Positions 8,701 through 17,744 of a stretch of DNA of 64,000 nt are shown in pieces. A program made the position numbers and the translations under genes. The notes beneath the pieces were generated by a model. It saw only the letters and a program-made list of their open reading frames with translations, did no database searches and had not been told where the DNA came from. Source of the DNA: Vibrio splendidus (GTDB lineage Bacteria; Pseudomonadota; Gammaproteobacteria; Enterobacterales; Vibrionaceae); assembly GCF_001557875.1 (NCBI RefSeq), contig NZ_LNRF01000003.1:62001-126000 (forward strand), given 5' to 3'. The first letter of the stretch is position 1. Every line of letters starts with the position of its first letter.

Positions 8701-9501
8701 GTGAAATTTGATTCTCACATTATCCGTAGCTACTTAAATAAAGCTTACAAAAAACTGCAAGGTTTTCTGTTTAGCGCTTTCCTCGTGTTCTTAGTAGGCA
8801 GCGCTGCGGTTATTGCGATCGATTATTGGGTTTCATGGCAAGCGGAAGATCGCATCATCTACGATATAGATGAAGTGCCCGAGCTTGAGGTTGCCGTTGT
8901 ACTTGGCACGAGCAAATATTTGGGTCGAACACTCAACGATTATTATAAGCACCGAATCGAAGCTGCGATTGAGCTGTTCGATCGTGAAAAAGTGGACCAA
9001 TTTCTACTGAGTGGCGATAACGCTCATCGCTCTTACAATGAGCCGTGGACGATGAAGCGCGACTTGTTGAAAGCTGGCGTCCCCGATGAACGCATCAATC
9101 TAGATTACGCGGGGTTCAGAACCTTAGACTCGATTGTTCGCGCCAAAAAGATATTCGACACCGATAACTTCCTGATCATCACTCAAAAATTCCACTGTGA
9201 AAGAGCACTGTTTATCGCCAATTCTTACGATATTCACGCGCAGTGTTTAGCCGTTTCAGGACCAACCCACCATTCCGGAACCACGATACGTTTACGTGAA
9301 GTGTTTGCGCGTACCAAAGCATTCCTTGATCTGTATATTATGGGGACAACACCGAAGTTTCTTGGCCCTAAAGAGCCTATTCAACCGAGTCCAAAACCGG
9401 AATCATTTCCGATTCCAAACCCTATTACTGACCCCACTGTAAACCCTGTTGTCGACCCTACAACAAGCCCGATTGCAGCCCCTGAAGAGACCGATGTGTA
9501 G
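8701..9501 (+). CDS. sanA: SanA/YdcF-family (DUF218) envelope protein
   Basis: An inner-membrane protein of the SanA branch of DUF218, known in E. coli for vancomycin exclusion at high temperature. One N-terminal membrane segment (FLFSAFLVFLVGSAAVIAID) precedes a soluble domain with family motifs VAVVLGTSKYLGRTLNDYY, FLLSGDNAHRSYNEPWTM, LDYAGFRTLDSIVRAKKIFD and ITQKFHCERALFIA. GTG at 8701 is preferred because AAAGGA lies ten bases before it; ATG at 8674 has none, and an in-frame codon at 8587 lies inside the maeA terminator. Unusual here is a C-terminal tail of about 40 residues rich in Pro, with repeated NP-x-x-DPT units, absent from E. coli SanA. Confidence 0.88.
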   Translation: MKFDSHIIRSYLNKAYKKLQGFLFSAFLVFLVGSAAVIAIDYWVSWQAEDRIIYDIDEVPELEVAVVLGTSKYLGRTLNDYYKHRIEAAIELFDREKVDQFLLSGDNAHRSYNEPWTMKRDLLKAGVPDERINLDYAGFRTLDSIVRAKKIFDTDNFLIITQKFHCERALFIANSYDIHAQCLAVSGPTHHSGTTIRLREVFARTKAFLDLYIMGTTPKFLGPKEPIQPSPKPESFPIPNPITDPTVNPVVDPTTSPIAAPEETDV

Positions 9502-9641
9502 AAAACTACACATTTTGAATTTGTTGCCTCACACTTCCCCATTGTTAAGCAAAAACACACCAACACTCCTTTATTAACTTGAGTAACATTCTTCCAACAA
9601 AGTCTGACCCTACATCAAGCTATATACCTCGAAAATAATAA

Positions 9642-9663
9642 GCACGACTCAATGAAGTCGTGC
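9642..9663 (+). promoter_or_regulatory. Hairpin in the leader of the dicarboxylate carrier gene
   Basis: GCACGACT, loop CAATGA, AGTCGTGC, 36 bases before the start codon. It has no T tract, so a leader or RNA-stability structure is as likely as a terminator. Confidence 0.5.
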
Positions 9664-9698
9664 ACCAATAAAACGAGGATAAACAAAAGGAGCGTCTT

Positions 9699-11069
9699 AT
9701 GACGGCACTTGTTACTACACTGAAACACTGGTTGTTTACCCGCAACAGCATGATATTAATTGGTAATTTCACGCTATTTGCAGTTTTGCTCAATACCCTG
9801 CCATTCGAAGCGCAAGTGAATACAGGTTTAAGTATTCTCGTGTTCGTTGCCATTCTATGGTTAACAGAAGCTATTCACGTCAGCATCACCGCTTTGCTCG
9901 TTCCCCTATTGGCTGTCTTGTTTGGTGTATTCAACACGCCCGCAGCGCTGGCTAACTTTTCAAACCCGATCATCTTCTTGTTCATGGGTGGCTTCGCATT
10001 AGCAGCCGCACTGAACAAACAAGAGCTAGATAAAGCGATTGCTGACAAAGTACTGCTGATTGCAAAAGGCAGAATGTCGGTCGCTGTGTTCATGTTGTTC
10101 GGTGTGAGTGCCGGTCTATCAATGTGGATCTCAAACACAGCCACCACTGCAATGATGCTTCCTCTTGTTCTTGGCATCATGAACAAAGTCGACCAAAGTG
10201 AAGACCGCAACACCTACGTGTTCGTGCTATTGGGTATCGCTTACTGTGCATCAATCGGTGGTATCGCAACCTTGGTTGGTAGCCCACCAAACGCAATTGC
10301 AGCGGCAGAAGTTGGCTTGAGCTTCACAGAGTGGATGGCGCTTGGCTTACCTATCTCAATGATCTTACTGCCAATCGCGATGATTATTCTTTACGTGATG
10401 ACTAAGCCAAAGCTTGACCATAAATTCGAGCTAGACCATGCCCCAGTTGAGTGGACAAACAGCAAGAAAATCACACTGTCTATCTTCCTTTTAACGGTAA
10501 CGCTTTGGATATTCGGTAAACCAATCAACGCAATGATTGGCGGATTCTCTAAGTTTGATAGCTTGGTCGCGATTGGCGCAATTGTACTGCTTGGCGCTTC
10601 TAGAGCGGTGGAATGGAAAGATGTTGAGAAGACAACCGACTGGGGTGTTCTTATCCTGTTCGGTGGCGGTATCTGTTTAAGTAACATTCTGAAAGCAACA
10701 GGAACCAGCGTATTCCTAGCACATTCACTAAGCGGATTTTTAGAAACAGCTGGCGTACTTCTTACGATTCTAGCCGTGGTAGCGTTCGTGGTATTCCTAA
10801 CGGAATTTGCGAGTAACACAGCAAGTGCCGCATTGCTTGTTCCTGTATTCGCGACCATTGCTGAAGCGCTGGGTATGTCGCCGGTTATCTTGTCTGCACT
10901 GATTGCGGTTGCCGCATCTTGTGCCTTCATGCTACCAGTAGCCACACCACCTAACGCAATCGTGTTTGGCTCAGGTCACATCAAGCAGAAAGAGATGATG
11001 CGAATCGGTATGGTGTTGAACCTAGTTTGTATATTAGTTCTGACACTGTTCGCTTGGATTTTCTGGTAA
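9699..11069 (+). CDS. DASS-family sodium-coupled dicarboxylate/anion symporter
   Basis: A 456-residue polytopic inner-membrane carrier of the divalent anion:Na+ symporter (SLC13/INDY) family, similar in length to V. cholerae VcINDY. The two inverted-repeat signature motifs are present: [14 protein letters not shown] with VGSPPNAIA in the first half, and [14 protein letters not shown] with [10 protein letters not shown] in the second. In VcINDY the SNT motifs bind the carboxylates and Na+. C4-dicarboxylates such as succinate are therefore the likely substrates, though sulfate-type members exist. Its ribosome-binding site is AAAAGGAG. It is followed by an inverted repeat and a terminator. Confidence 0.92.
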   Translation: MTALVTTLKHWLFTRNSMILIGNFTLFAVLLNTLPFEAQVNTGLSILVFVAILWLTEAIHVSITALLVPLLAVLFGVFNTPAALANFSNPIIFLFMGGFALAAALNKQELDKAIADKVLLIAKGRMSVAVFMLFGVSAGLSMWISNTATTAMMLPLVLGIMNKVDQSEDRNTYVFVLLGIAYCASIGGIATLVGSPPNAIAAAEVGLSFTEWMALGLPISMILLPIAMIILYVMTKPKLDHKFELDHAPVEWTNSKKITLSIFLLTVTLWIFGKPINAMIGGFSKFDSLVAIGAIVLLGASRAVEWKDVEKTTDWGVLILFGGGICLSNILKATGTSVFLAHSLSGFLETAGVLLTILAVVAFVVFLTEFASNTASAALLVPVFATIAEALGMSPVILSALIAVAASCAFMLPVATPPNAIVFGSGHIKQKEMMRIGMVLNLVCILVLTLFAWIFW

Positions 11070-11165
11070 GCACTAGCGTCCAATAGACTTATGTTTATAG
11101 ACAAGTACTTTTAGGGAATGCTCCCCTAAACTGATTGAGCTTCCCCCGACTCAACCAGTACAAAA

Positions 11166-11219
11166 ATGCCCGCTCAGTTTGAAGCTATCACTTAGTATGA
11201 AGCAACCACTGAACGGGCA
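11166..11219. repeat. Inverted repeat downstream of the carrier gene
   Basis: TGCCCGCTCAGT and ACTGAACGGGCA are complementary apart from one position, separated by about 28 bases. A loose hairpin ahead of the true terminator. Confidence 0.55.
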
Positions 11220-11251
11220 TCCAAAAAAACAATAAAACGCTTTTCCCTTTT

Positions 11252-11274
11252 GGTGGCTCTTCGCCACCTTTTTT
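11252..11274 (+). terminator. Rho-independent terminator of the carrier gene
   Basis: GGTGGC, TCTTC, GCCACC, TTTTTT. Confidence 0.88.
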
Positions 11275-11321
11275 GTATCAGCTCGCCATCAACCTATCAT
11301 TACCGCTCTAAGACCTGGTTC

Positions 11322-11672
11322 TCACGCCACACTTGGCACCAAACGCGTCCAACCCAACAGCAACATAGATGCACACAATACCCATACTACAGTCGCTAAC
11401 GAGAGTGTCGACACCAAATTGTATCGATAACTGAACACATACACTGCGCCAAGATAAGCGGCGTACGGGACAAGCGAAAACAGACCAAACAGCGCTGTGG
11501 TACGTAACTCCACCATGGTTTGTTCCGTGCCGACAATGTAGTGAGCAATCAGAGCAAAGGTCGGAAACAACGGCACTAAACCAGAGATGTAGAAGCTCTT
11601 ACTCTTCGACAATAGCGCAATCAACAAAACCGCCGCTGCACCCAGCAAGCATTTAAAGAACAGGGAAATCAT
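11322..11672 (-). CDS. glpM: GlpM-family small membrane protein
   Basis: A 116-residue inner-membrane protein with four hydrophobic segments. It aligns along its length with E. coli GlpM (109 residues), including the shared core GLxPLFPTFALIAHYIV and K-S-K-x-F/Y-Y-I-x-G. The ATG at 11672 (MISLFFKCLLGAA) corresponds to the E. coli start; an upstream in-frame ATG at 11723 would add 17 residues without a ribosome-binding site. Its role is poorly defined: the gene was named in Pseudomonas for an effect on alginate. It is monocistronic, between the carrier and a diguanylate cyclase. Confidence 0.82.
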   Translation of the reverse strand: MISLFFKCLLGAAAVLLIALLSKSKSFYISGLVPLFPTFALIAHYIVGTEQTMVELRTTALFGLFSLVPYAAYLGAVYVFSYRYNLVSTLSLATVVWVLCASMLLLGWTRLVPSVA

Positions 11673-11795
11673 TTTTGTACATTTTCCAAACAAACTAACA
11701 AAGACTCTAGAGGGTAAACTCATCTAGCAGCCATAAAAACGCCACACGTCACATATGCACGCGTGGCTTATAAACTAATCAAAACAATTTTCAGA

Positions 11796-13091
11796 TTAGT
11801 GACTCAAGATCACCTGATTTCGACCTGAATGCTTCGCTTGATATAAAGCTTCATCAGCGCGAGCAATGGTCTCTGTCACTCGCTCTTGTTTCATCTCAGC
11901 AACACCAATACTGCATGTCAGTGGATCGCCATGCACCCAAAGGTGCTGGCTCACTAAGAGTCGGATTTTCTCAGCCTTTCTTTGTGCTTCGCCAAGATCA
12001 GTCTCCGGGCAAAAAACAATAAACTCTTCACCACCCCACCTCACCAACTTGTCGGTAGCGCTGATCGAACTGCCGACCACCATGCTGAACTCGCGTAAAA
12101 TATGGTCACCCATTTGGTGTCCGTATTTGTCATTCACGCTCTTGAAGTAGTCAATATCGAGATACAACATACTTAGCTTTCCATGCCCCTGCTTAACCTG
12201 CTGAGACTGCATTTTTAGCCAATCACGAATCGCGTGTCGGTTTAGTATTCCGGTCAACTCATCACGGTGTGCCATTTCAGAGAATTCAAAGTTTTGCTCT
12301 CTCAGTGCTCGGTTTACGTTCTTAAGGTGATGGTGTCTTTTTTCGGCAATCAGCATACGCTTTCTTGAACTGTTTAATTCAGAAAGCAAGAACACCGTGC
12401 CGGTTCCGACCCAAACAAACAGTAAAATAAGGAACAAGCTCTCGCCTGTGATGTAAGAGCCTTCAAACTCGATGCTACGGATAACGATTCTATGATGGCC
12501 AAGCTTCGCACCAGATGCGGTCGCAAACTCGACCATATTCACATTCGAATACTCAGGCGCTGAGTGCTCTAGCGCAATGTCGTTATCAGCTAACCACCAT
12601 GTCATTACTTGCAGGTTTTTGATCGGAATCTCAATCACACCACCATCAACGCCTGGAGAAAACTCCATCCCGTTGTACTTATGTGTGTACTCATCATCAG
12701 GAACCGAATAAGCAGGATTATAATTACGTAGATAAGTTCTTAAACGACCGCTAGAATCGGCCTCCGCATGGTAATCGATGTTCACTCTAAAAGTGTGATA
12801 CTGGGAAAGGTCAAGACCTGTGGTTATATCTGGATCGATACGAATCGATAAGCCGCAGTAAGGCCAAGGATACTCCGAGGCCTTCAACTCACAATCGAGA
12901 ACATATAACCCATTTGCATAGGATAATTGAGAGGTACTCGTCCCCCTGTCAACTTGATCGCTGGTCGCGATAAACTCATATTTATCTGGCGTAATTGCCG
13001 TTATCACGCGATTTCCGCTCACACGGTAATACTGCACAATGGCAAGTGTTGCGATAACTAGAAAGATAACAATCTTATGGATCCACTTCAC
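11796..13091 (-). CDS. Membrane-bound diguanylate cyclase (GGEEF)
   Basis: Makes cyclic di-GMP from two GTP at the inner membrane. A membrane anchor (residues 5-22) is followed by a periplasmic sensor region of about 190 residues of unrecognised fold. A second membrane segment (LFLILLFVWVGTGTVFLL) comes next, then a short coiled coil and a GGDEF domain with the active-site signature RWGGEEF and LYLDIDYFKSVND. The inhibitory I-site RxxD is absent (SATD at that position), so product inhibition is unlikely. The GTG start at 13091 has ribosome-binding site GGAAG seven bases before it. It is divergent from the DUF2797 gene. The signal sensed is unknown. Confidence 0.9.
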   Translation of the reverse strand: MKWIHKIVIFLVIATLAIVQYYRVSGNRVITAITPDKYEFIATSDQVDRGTSTSQLSYANGLYVLDCELKASEYPWPYCGLSIRIDPDITTGLDLSQYHTFRVNIDYHAEADSSGRLRTYLRNYNPAYSVPDDEYTHKYNGMEFSPGVDGGVIEIPIKNLQVMTWWLADNDIALEHSAPEYSNVNMVEFATASGAKLGHHRIVIRSIEFEGSYITGESLFLILLFVWVGTGTVFLLSELNSSRKRMLIAEKRHHHLKNVNRALREQNFEFSEMAHRDELTGILNRHAIRDWLKMQSQQVKQGHGKLSMLYLDIDYFKSVNDKYGHQMGDHILREFSMVVGSSISATDKLVRWGGEEFIVFCPETDLGEAQRKAEKIRLLVSQHLWVHGDPLTCSIGVAEMKQERVTETIARADEALYQAKHSGRNQVILSH

Positions 13092-13392
13092 GTCTAAGCT
13101 TCCGGCTTATATCCCTAGAGTTGGGATTTCACGATATAAAATAAGTTACGCGAATTAGTGATACTAATACCAATAATCCGTTAAAAAACGTTATATCACG
13201 CCTGAACAAAATGTCATACTATATTTTTCGCTTACATTTCATGCTAATTATTTACATCGAGAATCAAGTATTATTGCGTATAAAAATAGACTCCATTTGT
13301 TATACTCATCGCATAATCATCGTTAACCGAACAGGCTGCTTACAGAGCATTCGAGTCGACGAAATAATAATCAAAATACAACGAGTAATGTC
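13092..13392. other. Divergent AT-rich promoter region
   Basis: Separates the minus-strand diguanylate cyclase from the plus-strand DUF2797 gene. TATACT at 13301-13306 is a plausible -10 for the rightward gene. A 64-codon open frame across this region is AT-driven and not supported. Confidence 0.5.
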
Positions 13393-14217
13393 ATGTCTTT
13401 ATTAGCGAAAGGAACACTCAAGAAGATGAGTGCTTCCCTTGATGGCGCGGTAACTTACCGTTTGCCTGTAGGCGAAGAGTTTGTAGAACTAAACCCTCTG
13501 ATTGGTAAAACCATCAACCTAACTCACACTGGCAATATTTTTTGCTGCTCTTGTGGTAAGAAAACCAAGAAGAGCTACTCTCAAGGCCACTGCTTTGTGT
13601 GCATGAAAAAGCTAGCTAGCTGCGATATGTGCATCATGAAGCCAGAGACTTGCCACTACGATGAAGGCACATGTCGTGAGCCTCAATGGGGTGAAGAGAA
13701 CTGCATGGTTGATCACTTCGTTTACCTATCAAATACATCAAGCCTAAAAGTAGGTATCACTCGTCATACACAGATCCCTACCCGTTGGATTGATCAAGGC
13801 GCGACTCAAGGCCTACCTATCTTGAAGGTAAAAACGCGTCAGATTTCTGGCCTTATCGAAGTTGAATTGGCAAAACACATCGCCGATAAAACCAACTGGC
13901 GCACGCTGCTAAAAGGCGACGGCGACGATATGGAATTGGTAGAGAAAGCAAAAGAGCTGCTACCACTGGTTGAGGATAAAATCCAAGAGATCAGAGCAAA
14001 ATTTGGTGACGATGCGATCGAAGTTCTAAGTGAGAACATCACTTCACTGAGCTACCCCGTTGAACAACACCCAGTGAAGATTGTGTCGCACAACTTTGAT
14101 AAGAACCCTGAGGTGACCGGTGTACTTCAAGGCATTAAAGGCCAATACCTTATCCTAGATACTGGTGTGATTAACATCCGTAAATTCGGTTCTTACGAAG
14201 TTGAGGTTTCTGCTTAA
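13393..14217 (+). CDS. DUF2797 protein with Cys-rich N-terminal region
   Basis: A 274-residue soluble protein of the DUF2797 family. The N-terminal third carries paired cysteines (CCSCGKK, CFVCMKK, CDMCIMKPETC) suggesting bound zinc. It is followed by FVYLSNTSSLKVGITRHTQI with an Arg a few residues on, a pattern reminiscent of the GIY-YIG nuclease core. The C-terminal part is a mixed helical and beta region ending in a small domain (VTGVLQGIKGQYLILDTGVI). No activity has been established that I know of, and I infer none beyond the nuclease-like resemblance. The ribosome-binding site is weak. A strong terminator follows. Confidence 0.82.
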   Translation: MSLLAKGTLKKMSASLDGAVTYRLPVGEEFVELNPLIGKTINLTHTGNIFCCSCGKKTKKSYSQGHCFVCMKKLASCDMCIMKPETCHYDEGTCREPQWGEENCMVDHFVYLSNTSSLKVGITRHTQIPTRWIDQGATQGLPILKVKTRQISGLIEVELAKHIADKTNWRTLLKGDGDDMELVEKAKELLPLVEDKIQEIRAKFGDDAIEVLSENITSLSYPVEQHPVKIVSHNFDKNPEVTGVLQGIKGQYLILDTGVINIRKFGSYEVEVSA

Positions 14218-14250
14218 TCAGCAGAGCACCATCACAAGTGAGATACAAAA

Positions 14251-14282
14251 ATGCCCTGAGGCTTCTGCTTCAGGGCATTTTT
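14251..14282 (+). terminator. Terminator of the DUF2797 gene
   Basis: ATGCCCTGA, loop of about 10, TCAGGGCAT followed by TTTT. A-rich on the other side, so it may also serve the convergent cyclase gene. Confidence 0.9.
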
Positions 14283-14327
14283 CATTTCAGATGAGACGAT
14301 CAGCTTTAATAAAGCAACGTACAAATA

Positions 14328-15578
14328 CTAGAGCGCGACCACATCTCCGTCGACACAGTTCTTGCCGTTGGCTTTCGCGCGATAAAGAGATTGATCGGTT
14401 AAATTCACGAGTGCATCAATAGTGACACCATCTTCACAGGCTAGGCTATCACTGATTCCGATACTAACACTCGAATTAAATCGAACCTGTTCATCAATTT
14501 TGAACTCAACGTGATGGAACTGTTGGCGAATCTCTTCTGACACCTCGTGTGCTGTTTCAAGAGACGCATTTGGGATAAAGATAATGAACTCTTCACCACC
14601 CCAACGCCCTGCGACTCCACCGACTTTCTCAGCATTGCGCTTAGTAATATTAGCCAAAGCACAAATGACCTCATCACCGACCATATGACCGTAAGTGTCA
14701 TTAATCGACTTAAAATCATCGATATCCAACAACATACACACAAGGTAATTTTCAGAGATAATATGTTCTCTTATCCATTCATAAATGGCCCTACGATTGA
14801 GCAAATCCGTCATTTCATCGTAATTAGCTTGGTGAACCAACTGCTTTTCCAACATCACCTTTTGCGTCACATCTTCGAGCACAACCTGAACCGCAGGCTG
14901 ACCTTTCCACGTAATCGCATTGTCGTAAATATTGAAAAATCGATGCACACCGTCAAACCCAATGTTTTCGACCACAGTGCTCGTTCCAGACAACTCACCA
15001 GACATAAGCGCATGATAGTGCTTATTGATGCCATCGGTGTTCTGCTTGGGTACCAACTCAAGGATCGAATCCAGCGCTAATACTTGCTCTATGGACGATC
15101 CACCTTGTAATTTGACCCACGATTGATTGACCATCAAAGGTTTAAAATCTCGGTGAACCAAGATTCCCTGCCCTGATTGCATGATCATGTCGTGATACAT
15201 CTTATCTTGCTCACGCACCGCATTTTGCAGCTGAATCGCAGGGGAAAGATCGATAACCGTGACTTGCAATGCAGGTCTTCCCTGCCACTCCGTCACATGG
15301 TCGATAGAAAACACGGTGAACTCTCTGCCATTACGATCAACATTGGTATAGGTATGAACCTGAGGGTCTCGTTGACCACTGACCGTTTCAAGGTAATTTT
15401 GATAGGCTAGAACATGGTAATCTTCTGAGATTAAATCTAGAAAGCTATCGATATTAGAAAGTAGTTCTTCGGGTGATTGGTATCCATATATGCGAGCATA
15501 GTTAGCGTCAACACTAACTACATTCATATCTTGAATAGTTATTACACCGTACGTGGATTCGAAATTTATTGAAGACAT
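14328..15578 (-). CDS. Cytoplasmic diguanylate cyclase with two PAS domains (GGEEF)
   Basis: A 416-residue protein without membrane segments: PAS domain 1 (about 5-120), PAS domain 2 (about 130-245) and a C-terminal GGDEF domain. The cyclase signature is RWGGEEFIIF with MLLDIDDFKSINDTYGH; the I-site RxxD is absent (KVGG), as in the neighbouring cyclase. It should make cyclic di-GMP in response to a small molecule, redox state or light bound by PAS; no cofactor residue is obvious. ATG at 15578 is chosen because GGAG lies six bases before it, whereas the TTG at 15584 touches that site. Transcribed alone. Confidence 0.9.
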   Translation of the reverse strand: MSSINFESTYGVITIQDMNVVSVDANYARIYGYQSPEELLSNIDSFLDLISEDYHVLAYQNYLETVSGQRDPQVHTYTNVDRNGREFTVFSIDHVTEWQGRPALQVTVIDLSPAIQLQNAVREQDKMYHDMIMQSGQGILVHRDFKPLMVNQSWVKLQGGSSIEQVLALDSILELVPKQNTDGINKHYHALMSGELSGTSTVVENIGFDGVHRFFNIYDNAITWKGQPAVQVVLEDVTQKVMLEKQLVHQANYDEMTDLLNRRAIYEWIREHIISENYLVCMLLDIDDFKSINDTYGHMVGDEVICALANITKRNAEKVGGVAGRWGGEEFIIFIPNASLETAHEVSEEIRQQFHHVEFKIDEQVRFNSSVSIGISDSLACEDGVTIDALVNLTDQSLYRAKANGKNCVDGDVVAL

Positions 15579-15863
15579 TGCCAACTCCGCACTCTAGCTA
15601 TACTTCATAAACTGGAGCATAACAACACATCCTGCCAACGCTTCCACAGAATCTTTCATGCGTTAGGGACATTAATATGGTATCTAGTATATCGTACTGT
15701 TGCGGGCTTCTCTACAATTCAATCGCTAACACCAGTTATCAAAAGTAGACAAGCATCTCAATCCTATTACTCGCGTCAAAAAACAAAAAAAGATAACGTA
15801 TATCTATGTAAGCATTACCTTTTCTGCTTTTGGTTTTAAAGTGGTTAGCTGAAACCTTATCAG

Positions 15864-16748
15864 TTATTCATTCCAATCAGAAAAATAAGCAACCAAGAAA
15901 TCGATCGCTAACCGTGCTCTCTGAGGTAAAAAACGGCGGTTTTGATATACGACCCAACTGCTGGTTCCTGCTCCCCAATATTCTTCAAGTACCGGGACAA
16001 GCTTTCCATTAGTCAGACCGCCATTGAAACTGCTTTTGGGAAGGTAGACAACACCAAGCCCCTCTTCACATGCTTTCAGTACTGCACTCGAATTGTTACT
16101 GCGCCATCGCCCGTGCACTCGCACTGCATTTAGCGATTTGCCCTCTTTCTCAAATAGCCACTGATCACTGTTTGCGATAATGCAGCTGTGCATTTTTAAC
16201 TGTTCAGGATGAGTGGGCGTACCAAATTGCTCGATATAGTCTTTGCTGGCTGCGGCCGCCATTGGGCGATCGACGAGCTTTCTTGCCACCAAACCTGAAT
16301 CGTCCAATCGGCCGTAACGAATGGCGAAGTCGATACCATCTTCGATGAAGTTAACCATCTTAGTATTGAAGTTCATTTCGATGGTGAGCTCAGGATGATC
16401 TTTGGCAAACTCCATCAACGCCGCCGCGACATGATTCTCGGCAAACGCACCTGCGGCACTCACACGCAAAGTACCGCTAAGCTGAGTTTGTTGAGAAGTC
16501 ACTTGTTCATTCGCTTGCTGAAGCCCTATTACTAAGTCTTTGCACTGTTGATAATAGGTGTGACCCGATTCAGTTAGGCTTACCATTCGTGTAGAGCGTG
16601 CAAGCAACGCCACACCCACTCTCTCTTCTAACCTTGAAACTTGGCGACTGACATGGCTGGTACTGCAACCCAGTTGTTTTGCTGCTGCAGAAAAGCCGTG
16701 ACACTCGGCTACCGCAACAAACTCATTAATCCCTTCAAAGCTGTCCAT
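15864..16748 (-). CDS. LysR-family transcriptional regulator
   Basis: A 294-residue LysR-type DNA-binding regulator. The N-terminal winged helix-turn-helix is intact (FSAAAKQLGCSTSHVSRQVSRLEERVG, residues about 19-45). The effector-binding domain follows, with LSGTLRVSAAGAFAENHVA at its start. It is of the class that often controls a divergently transcribed oxidoreductase or stress gene. Here the divergent neighbour is the DJ-1/PfpI-family gene, 217 bases away, and a perfect 14-bp palindrome lies 40 bases from its own start. The likely target is that neighbour plus itself; the co-inducer is unknown. Confidence 0.92.
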   Translation of the reverse strand: MDSFEGINEFVAVAECHGFSAAAKQLGCSTSHVSRQVSRLEERVGVALLARSTRMVSLTESGHTYYQQCKDLVIGLQQANEQVTSQQTQLSGTLRVSAAGAFAENHVAAALMEFAKDHPELTIEMNFNTKMVNFIEDGIDFAIRYGRLDDSGLVARKLVDRPMAAAASKDYIEQFGTPTHPEQLKMHSCIIANSDQWLFEKEGKSLNAVRVHGRWRSNNSSAVLKACEEGLGVVYLPKSSFNGGLTNGKLVPVLEEYWGAGTSSWVVYQNRRFLPQRARLAIDFLVAYFSDWNE

Positions 16749-16787
16749 ACTTCACCTGTTTACGTCTAACGAATTCACATTCTACTG

Positions 16788-16801
16788 TTGCTATATAGCA
16801 A
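16788..16801. promoter_or_regulatory. Palindrome, candidate LysR operator
   Basis: TTGCTATATAGCAA is a perfect 14-bp palindrome in the 217-base divergent region between the LysR gene and its neighbour. It resembles a T-Nx-A LysR half-site arrangement. Binding is inferred. Confidence 0.55.
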
Positions 16802-16965
16802 TAATGTTTTGTCTATTCGGCATATTATCACTCAAATGGTTTACTACTAGTATTACAGGTAACGAAACAGCGGCATCTCTATTAAAAAACTGATGTCTGT
16901 CTTAAAAACGCGGATGTCTAAACAACGACGCTGAAACTAAACAAACGTGCTCAAAGGGAAGAATC

Positions 16966-17637
16966 ATGAAAAAAATACTAATACCTGTAACTAACCACGC
17001 AACACTAGGCGATACAGACCAAGCGAACGGGACTTACGCGCCTGAACTGACTCATGCTCTGAAAGAGATCTTGGCTGCGGGTTTTGAGTACGACATCGCT
17101 TCTATCAAGGGTGGTAAAGGTCCGCTGTATGGGACAGATATTGAAGGGGATTCAGTAAACGCGGAGATCTTGGCTGATGATGATTTCCAGAACCGTATCA
17201 ACAATACGATTCCTGTAAGCCAAATTAATGCAGAAAGCTACGATGCTATCTTCTACCCAGGTGGATTCGGCTTGCTTTCAGACCTAGCAACTAACGAGCA
17301 ATTCGCTGCTATTGCGGCTAAGCACTATGAAGATGGTGGTGTGATTGCATCAGTATGTCACGGCCCTGCGGCGCTGCTTCCGATTGTTTTAAGCAACGGC
17401 GAGAAGCTACTAAGATCTAAATCGGTGACTGGCTTTACACGTGAAGAAGAGATCGACTTTGGCACCATCAACGACATTCCGTTTCTACTGGAAGAGTCTC
17501 TTGCTCGCAGCGCTGCGCGTTTCAACAAGGTTCAACCTTGGCAAGAGCTTGTGATTGTTGATGAGCGAGTGATTACCGGTCAGAACCCAACCAGTGCTCA
17601 CGCAGTAGGTGCCGCTCTGGTTAAGCAGCTGTCTTAG
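16966..17637 (+). CDS. DJ-1/PfpI-family protein (type 1 glutamine amidotransferase-like, Hsp31/glyoxalase III type)
   Basis: A 223-residue cytoplasmic protein of the DJ-1/PfpI superfamily. The nucleophile elbow is VIASVCHGPAALLP, with the catalytic Cys followed by His, and the conserved acidic segment is YDAIFYPGGFGLLSDL. Members act as glyoxalase III-type methylglyoxal detoxifiers or as protein or nucleotide repair enzymes; the sequence does not decide between these. Ribosome-binding site AAAGGGAAG. Divergent from a LysR regulator and ended by a long perfect hairpin, so it is probably LysR-controlled and transcribed alone. Confidence 0.88.
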   Translation: MKKILIPVTNHATLGDTDQANGTYAPELTHALKEILAAGFEYDIASIKGGKGPLYGTDIEGDSVNAEILADDDFQNRINNTIPVSQINAESYDAIFYPGGFGLLSDLATNEQFAAIAAKHYEDGGVIASVCHGPAALLPIVLSNGEKLLRSKSVTGFTREEEIDFGTINDIPFLLEESLARSAARFNKVQPWQELVIVDERVITGQNPTSAHAVGAALVKQLS

Positions 17638-17673
17638 TAGACTTTACTAAAAAGATATAAGTTCATGAAACAA

Positions 17674-17720
17674 AAAGAGCATACTTCCACCTCAATATTC
17701 ATGAGAGAAGTATGCTCTTT
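17674..17720. terminator. Bidirectional terminator between convergent genes
   Basis: A perfect 14-bp stem, AAAGAGCATACTTC (17674-17687) and GAAGTATGCTCTTT (17707-17720), with a 19-base loop. Confidence 0.85.
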
Positions 17721-17744
17721 CTAATTCTGTAATAGCCAAAATTG

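Noticed and set aside
13211-13405. 64-codon plus-strand frame before the DUF2797 gene
   Set aside because: Very rich in Ile, Tyr and Arg from AT-rich sequence, no ribosome-binding site, and it overlaps the next gene start.
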